From Zygnema cylindricum (lineage: Eukaryota; Streptophyta; Zygnematophyceae; Zygnematales; Zygnemataceae): DNA of 21,901 nucleotides. The stretch spans positions 150,509 through 172,409 of the forward strand of contig JBBHKE010001053.1 of NCBI GenBank assembly GCA_037447655.1. The letters run 5' to 3'. The first letter of the stretch is position 1, and each line of letters begins with the position of its first letter. The translations under genes and the position numbers were made by a program. Under the pieces are notes generated by a model. The model searched no databases. It was given only the letters and a program-made list of their open reading frames with translations, and had not been told where the DNA came from. Below, in pieces: positions 18,535 through 21,901 of this stretch.

Positions 18535-18825
18535 GGGGCCGACACGCGAACTTTGCGGGAGCATTCAAAGAATTGTGCCCCCTGCTATCTACCCGATCTT
18601 TCCCACAGCATGGACCCTTCGCGGATGCCGATTACTGAGGCCACAGAGTGCCAGTTTTGCCGGCGATCTGACGGAGAAACAACAATGCTCCTTTGTGACT
18701 ATTGCAATCTAGGATTCCATATGGAGTGTTTGGTTCCACCTCTGCACACTATCCCGGCTGGACAGTGGTTTTGCCACGGGTGTCGCAATCTACCGGCTGT
18801 CCTTACCAGCTCCCCCGCAGGCTAA
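18535..18825 (+). CDS. PHD finger at the integrase C-terminus (after an in-frame stop)
   Basis: Same frame as the end of integrase, separated only by TAA 18532-18534, ending at TAA 18823-18825. Eight zinc ligands in the C4-H-C3 order of a PHD finger lie at 18649-18783: CQFC, CDYC, H in GFHMEC, C in MEC, then CHGC, with the usual LLCD before the third pair and Trp in QWFC. PHD fingers bind histone tails, often H3 unmodified or methylated at Lys4. Continuity across the stop, with no new start context and no spacer, suggests it was the polyprotein C-terminus. The first in-frame ATG after the stop is at 18610. It takes the position of the chromodomain in chromoviruses. Histone preference cannot be read by eye. 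Confidence 0.85.
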   Translation, partial: GADTRTLREHSKNCAPCYLPDLSHSMDPSRMPITEATECQFCRRSDGETTMLLCDYCNLGFHMECLVPPLHTIPAGQWFCHGCRNLPAVLTSSPAG

Positions 18826-18842
18826 GGAGCTGGGGGGGGGGG
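18826..18842 (+). other. Polypurine tract (second-strand primer)
   Basis: GGAGCT followed by eleven G, directly after the PHD stop codon. In gypsy elements the polypurine tract resists RNase H, primes plus-strand DNA and abuts the 3' LTR. The position fits, but the sequence after it (AATTCCATCC) has no TG start and no match upstream of Gag, so the LTR boundary is not proven. Confidence 0.6.
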
Positions 18843-19029
18843 AATTCCATCCTTACTTACTTAAGCTTGTTTTGTCTTTTCTTCCTTTGCTAAGTCCATG
18901 TTTTCGGAATAATTTGTTTGTTTTTCGAGCAGATTCATTTATTATTTCTTGCAGTATATATGCTTTGTACACCGATTGTGGTCACAAATACTGTACATAT
19001 GTAATGGTCATTCATTTTCTGGTGTTTTT
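18843..19029 (+). repeat. Possible remnant 3' LTR
   Basis: T-rich segment between the polypurine tract and a PBS-like motif (TGGCGACCCACGCGGGA, 19030-19046). It would be a short LTR if both borders are right, but it has no TG...CA ends and I find no second copy in the window. Low confidence. Confidence 0.2.
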
Positions 19030-19046
19030 TGGCGACCCACGCGGGA

Positions 19047-21901
19047 TGTGATGCATGCCATTCACGGTTGTACTATCATGCACGACATAATAAAAAAAAC
19101 ATTTTTTTAACTTTCTTGTTATCTTTTTGATATCGACATAATAAAAATTTATTCCATTGTAACGTGCTTAAGCGCACACATAGTGGCAAAGGCAACTAAA
19201 ACGAGTGTGTTTGATTAGACAAATTGAATCTCCATACCAATGAGGTAGTTAGTCAAACTAAAACTATGCACTGGAGTCTTTTCCTTCTCAATATCGGTTT
19301 TGTAATCAATATTTTGTAATATTGGTTTTACGATGATACACTCGCGGAATATGTGAAGCATTATCCAACTTTATTTCGTATAAAATAAAGCTTTGAGAAA
19401 AAATATTTTGTAAAAAATAAATAATTAGAATAAATATCTAGCGAGCCAGTATCCGAGAGTTAATAAAATTTGCACATAAAAAATCACATATAGGGTTATA
19501 TGGACAATCGTATCCGCAACCTTCTAATGCAGACGGGGACTTTCAAACTGAAAGCTATGTTGAAACCGAGCAACGGTCCAGTGATACAACTCAAATAAAT
19601 AACCCAAATAATAACACTAGATAGTCTAATTTAGTAGTGAGCGGGCAATTTGTGGGTATGGGGACCGTTATGACTCGAAGAAGACAAAAATTTAATCAAT
19701 GGTGGGAGAGCAAACAAAAGCCATTACGAAAATCTTCGAGACCAATGCAAGTTTTTTATACGTTCTACCACTCATTCAATGTTTGTCTGTTATAAGGTGT
19801 GGATAATCACTTAATCCACAAAACAATGAATCAAACCACAAAAAGGTTAGAGATCCATCGAAACATGAACACGTATTTGGTATTTTGTTTCCGTAAATTT
19901 GGGGTGGTTGTAGGGACTTATCGCAGGGTCTGAGCAAAAATTAGGTTGAACAAGAGACTAGTAGGAGAGGGGAGACTTGTAAGAGAGACAGACAATGGAA
20001 TAATCAATAACCATTTTTTCCAAAACACAATAATAAACCTCAAAATTGACAATAATTTAAAACAATGTATAAAGCTCAAAGCTCCTCGCTTACGACAGCT
20101 TGATGCTTTTAATTTTCAATTAACAATTTTTTGATGTAGGGGTAATATATTGTATGAGAAGATACCATAACTACACAACAATTTAAAAGGGTAAAAATAT
20201 TTTTTTCCCACTTAAGGTTAAACTTTATACAAAAACCCATAGATGACGACAACTCTATTGTATAAGGTAGTGGAGAGGTGATTCAACTTCCAAACTAGGA
20301 TGCAAAATGTAAGCAGATACAACACCCATAGGATCATTTTCCTCAGGGAAAACATTTAGTTTGAGTTTTTGGTTGGATTCGTTGTAAAAAATTACATTTT
20401 TGGAGCGACAAACAATGAGATGTGATTGTAGCCGCCAAGCATTTGCAGGTCTATAGTACGGTGTGATGTTGCGTAGGCCATAACTGATATTATTTTATTA
20501 GTGTAAGAGTTTCTTTTGTGACTCGAACCAATGTCGATTGTCAATTTGACAAAGTTTTCAAATAGGTCTCCTAAATCGCCAATTCATAATAGCTTAAATA
20601 ACACCCAAACATAACATCATGGTCTAAAAGTTTTGCGCCCCATCAAAGTATTGTAGATAGAAATTGTAAGGGTAAGAGTAAAAAGCAAGGACAAAGCTTG
20701 ATAGGTCCAAACATAATCGTGTGGGATAAACCACCCCGGAAACAATGGTGAAAAGGATTATAACAACGTTTTTCCTCTTATACTGTTTTTTGTGTTACAC
20801 GACATTTGCGAACGAGTGCGTTCAATGTTTTCAAAATTGAGTTAATAAAGTGTTTATTTAATTTTTTTGTGATATAGAAATTTGGCTTTTTGTTCAAATA
20901 ATGACACAAGATCATTCAAATTATTTAACGGGGCTTTAAAAGTGTTTTATATATTTTGAACATGTGATTCATTTGTTTTGTTTCTCCATCTATTTTTCGT
21001 TCGGAAGGTCGTGGACATAGACGGACGAGTAGCTAAACCTCCACATATTCCACGTTAGAAGACACTTTTGAACCGGAAATGCGTAATGAGCATTATCTAG
21101 TAAGTTGTGAAGTTTTCACACATCATAAAGAAATAATATAGTTGCACATGGAACATGTATTTATTTGGTAGTAAGTTAACGGCTCTTCACATTTGCTGTA
21201 GCAAATCAGTTTTTACTTGTCGCGGAAGGTTGTGTGATGAACTCTACTTCACGGAAAAATGATGTAAAATCTATGCTCACTTTGGGCGAATATTGTCAAA
21301 ATATCATCATATTTTGTAATATTCTAACCCTAACCGTTTTTGTAAGATTTTGCGTGGGTATGCCTCATGTGTTTTAATATAATTTATACCATTTTTATTA
21401 CATGATAACCATGTAAAATCTTGACAATGATTTTATAATCGTAAAAGTTGCATAAGAGTATTAATAACATTTGGGTGTCATGAGTATCGATTGTTTGAAG
21501 CTTTGAGGTCATATATTACCTTAGTTTGTTAATCTTGAAGTGGGGAATGTTGTTCTACAACTACTGTTGCAGGCGGAGAACCAGCAGTAGTAGTAGAAGT
21601 AGACATGAAAAACAGCAGAAACTATCAAAGTACCTACTCAACAGCCAACTTTGAACTGACATAGAATATGACTCAGAACCCCAATATGTTTCAAATTTTA
21701 AACAGTGATACAAAATACAGTAAACTGACAATTCCCATAATTGCAGCCCAAATGACTTAGTAAACTATAAGATATGATGTCTGGAAGTTTCCCAAAAACT
21801 GCCCTTAGAAAATCATATTCCCAAAACTGGACACTACAAAATTGGCTAAGTCTTAATTTATATACTCACAATGTGTATCTACTGATTTACACTAATTCGG
21901 G
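19047..21901. other. AT-rich intergenic sequence, no gene found
   Basis: About 2.9 kb without a supportable coding region, RNA gene or repeat. Short frames such as 19946-20134 have no recognisable content. A CAG/TAG-rich patch occurs near 21581-21603. Several AATAAA-like motifs are present but have no gene to serve. Confidence 0.6.

Larger units (their letters stand above)
11262..18842 (+). mobile_element. Ty3/gypsy retrotransposon with internal DNMT and terminal PHD finger
   Basis: Domain order is Gag, protease, DNA methyltransferase, RT (YIDD), RNase H, integrase (HHCC, D-D-E, GPY/F-like tail), PHD finger, polypurine tract. RT before integrase and the overall order place it in Ty3/gypsy. 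It is decayed, with three frameshifts and two in-frame stops. The ends are uncertain: the left limit is the first leader repeat I can see, the right limit the end of the G tract. No pair of matching LTRs, no clear TG...CA ends and no target-site duplication were found, so one or both LTRs may be lost, or diverged beyond recognition by eye. DNMT-bearing gypsy elements have been described from charophytes (de Mendoza and colleagues, 2018). Confidence 0.85.

Noticed and set aside
19469-19624. Hydrophilic Gln/Asn/Ser-rich short frame on the plus strand
   Set aside because: About 40-50 codons in AT-rich DNA with no start, splice signals or recognisable domain; likely chance.

Overview
The window comes from a green-lineage (streptophyte) nuclear genome. 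It holds split genes with GT-AG introns and land-plant-type proteins: the 3' end of a protein farnesyltransferase alpha-subunit gene and an OCP3-like homeobox gene. It also carries a large Ty3/gypsy retrotransposon whose Pol contains a cytosine-C5 DNA methyltransferase (DNMT). DNMT-bearing gypsy elements are known from charophyte algae, so a charophyte or an early-diverging land plant is plausible. The species cannot be named from the sequence.

Layout. 1-137: (CT)n microsatellite. 584-1544 (+): last two visible exons of FTA. 1545-3121: AT-rich intergenic DNA. 3130-3361 (+): a possible exon of unknown identity. 7364 down to 3594 (-): three exons of an OCP3-like gene, namely a transit-peptide-like exon, a very long acidic exon with four degenerate helical repeats, and an exon with the first half of a homeodomain. 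The exon with the DNA-recognition helix was not found. 7751-8053 (+): a second possible exon. 8234-9740: three decayed copies of one repeat. 9745-11250: no gene found.

From about 11262 to 18842 lies the retrotransposon, in plus orientation: a leader with an array of about 40-bp repeats, then Gag (two CCHC knuckles), aspartic protease, a full DNMT domain, reverse transcriptase, RNase H, integrase with a C-terminal GPY/F-like domain, a PHD finger and a G-rich polypurine tract. The copy looks dead. It has three frameshifts, each equal to loss of one base, two in-frame TAA stops, and Asn in place of a catalytic RNase H Asp. I could not find a matching pair of LTRs. 18843-21901 is AT-rich and has no supportable gene.

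How the parts fit. FTA and the OCP3-like gene are host genes in tail-to-tail orientation. The retroelement is the notable system: it joins a potential writer of cytosine methylation (DNMT, between protease and RT) and a potential chromatin reader (PHD, after integrase) in one polyprotein. The known DNMT-retroelement class makes self-methylation of new copies a reasonable hypothesis. The integrase-linked PHD finger suggests, by inference only, chromatin-guided integration.
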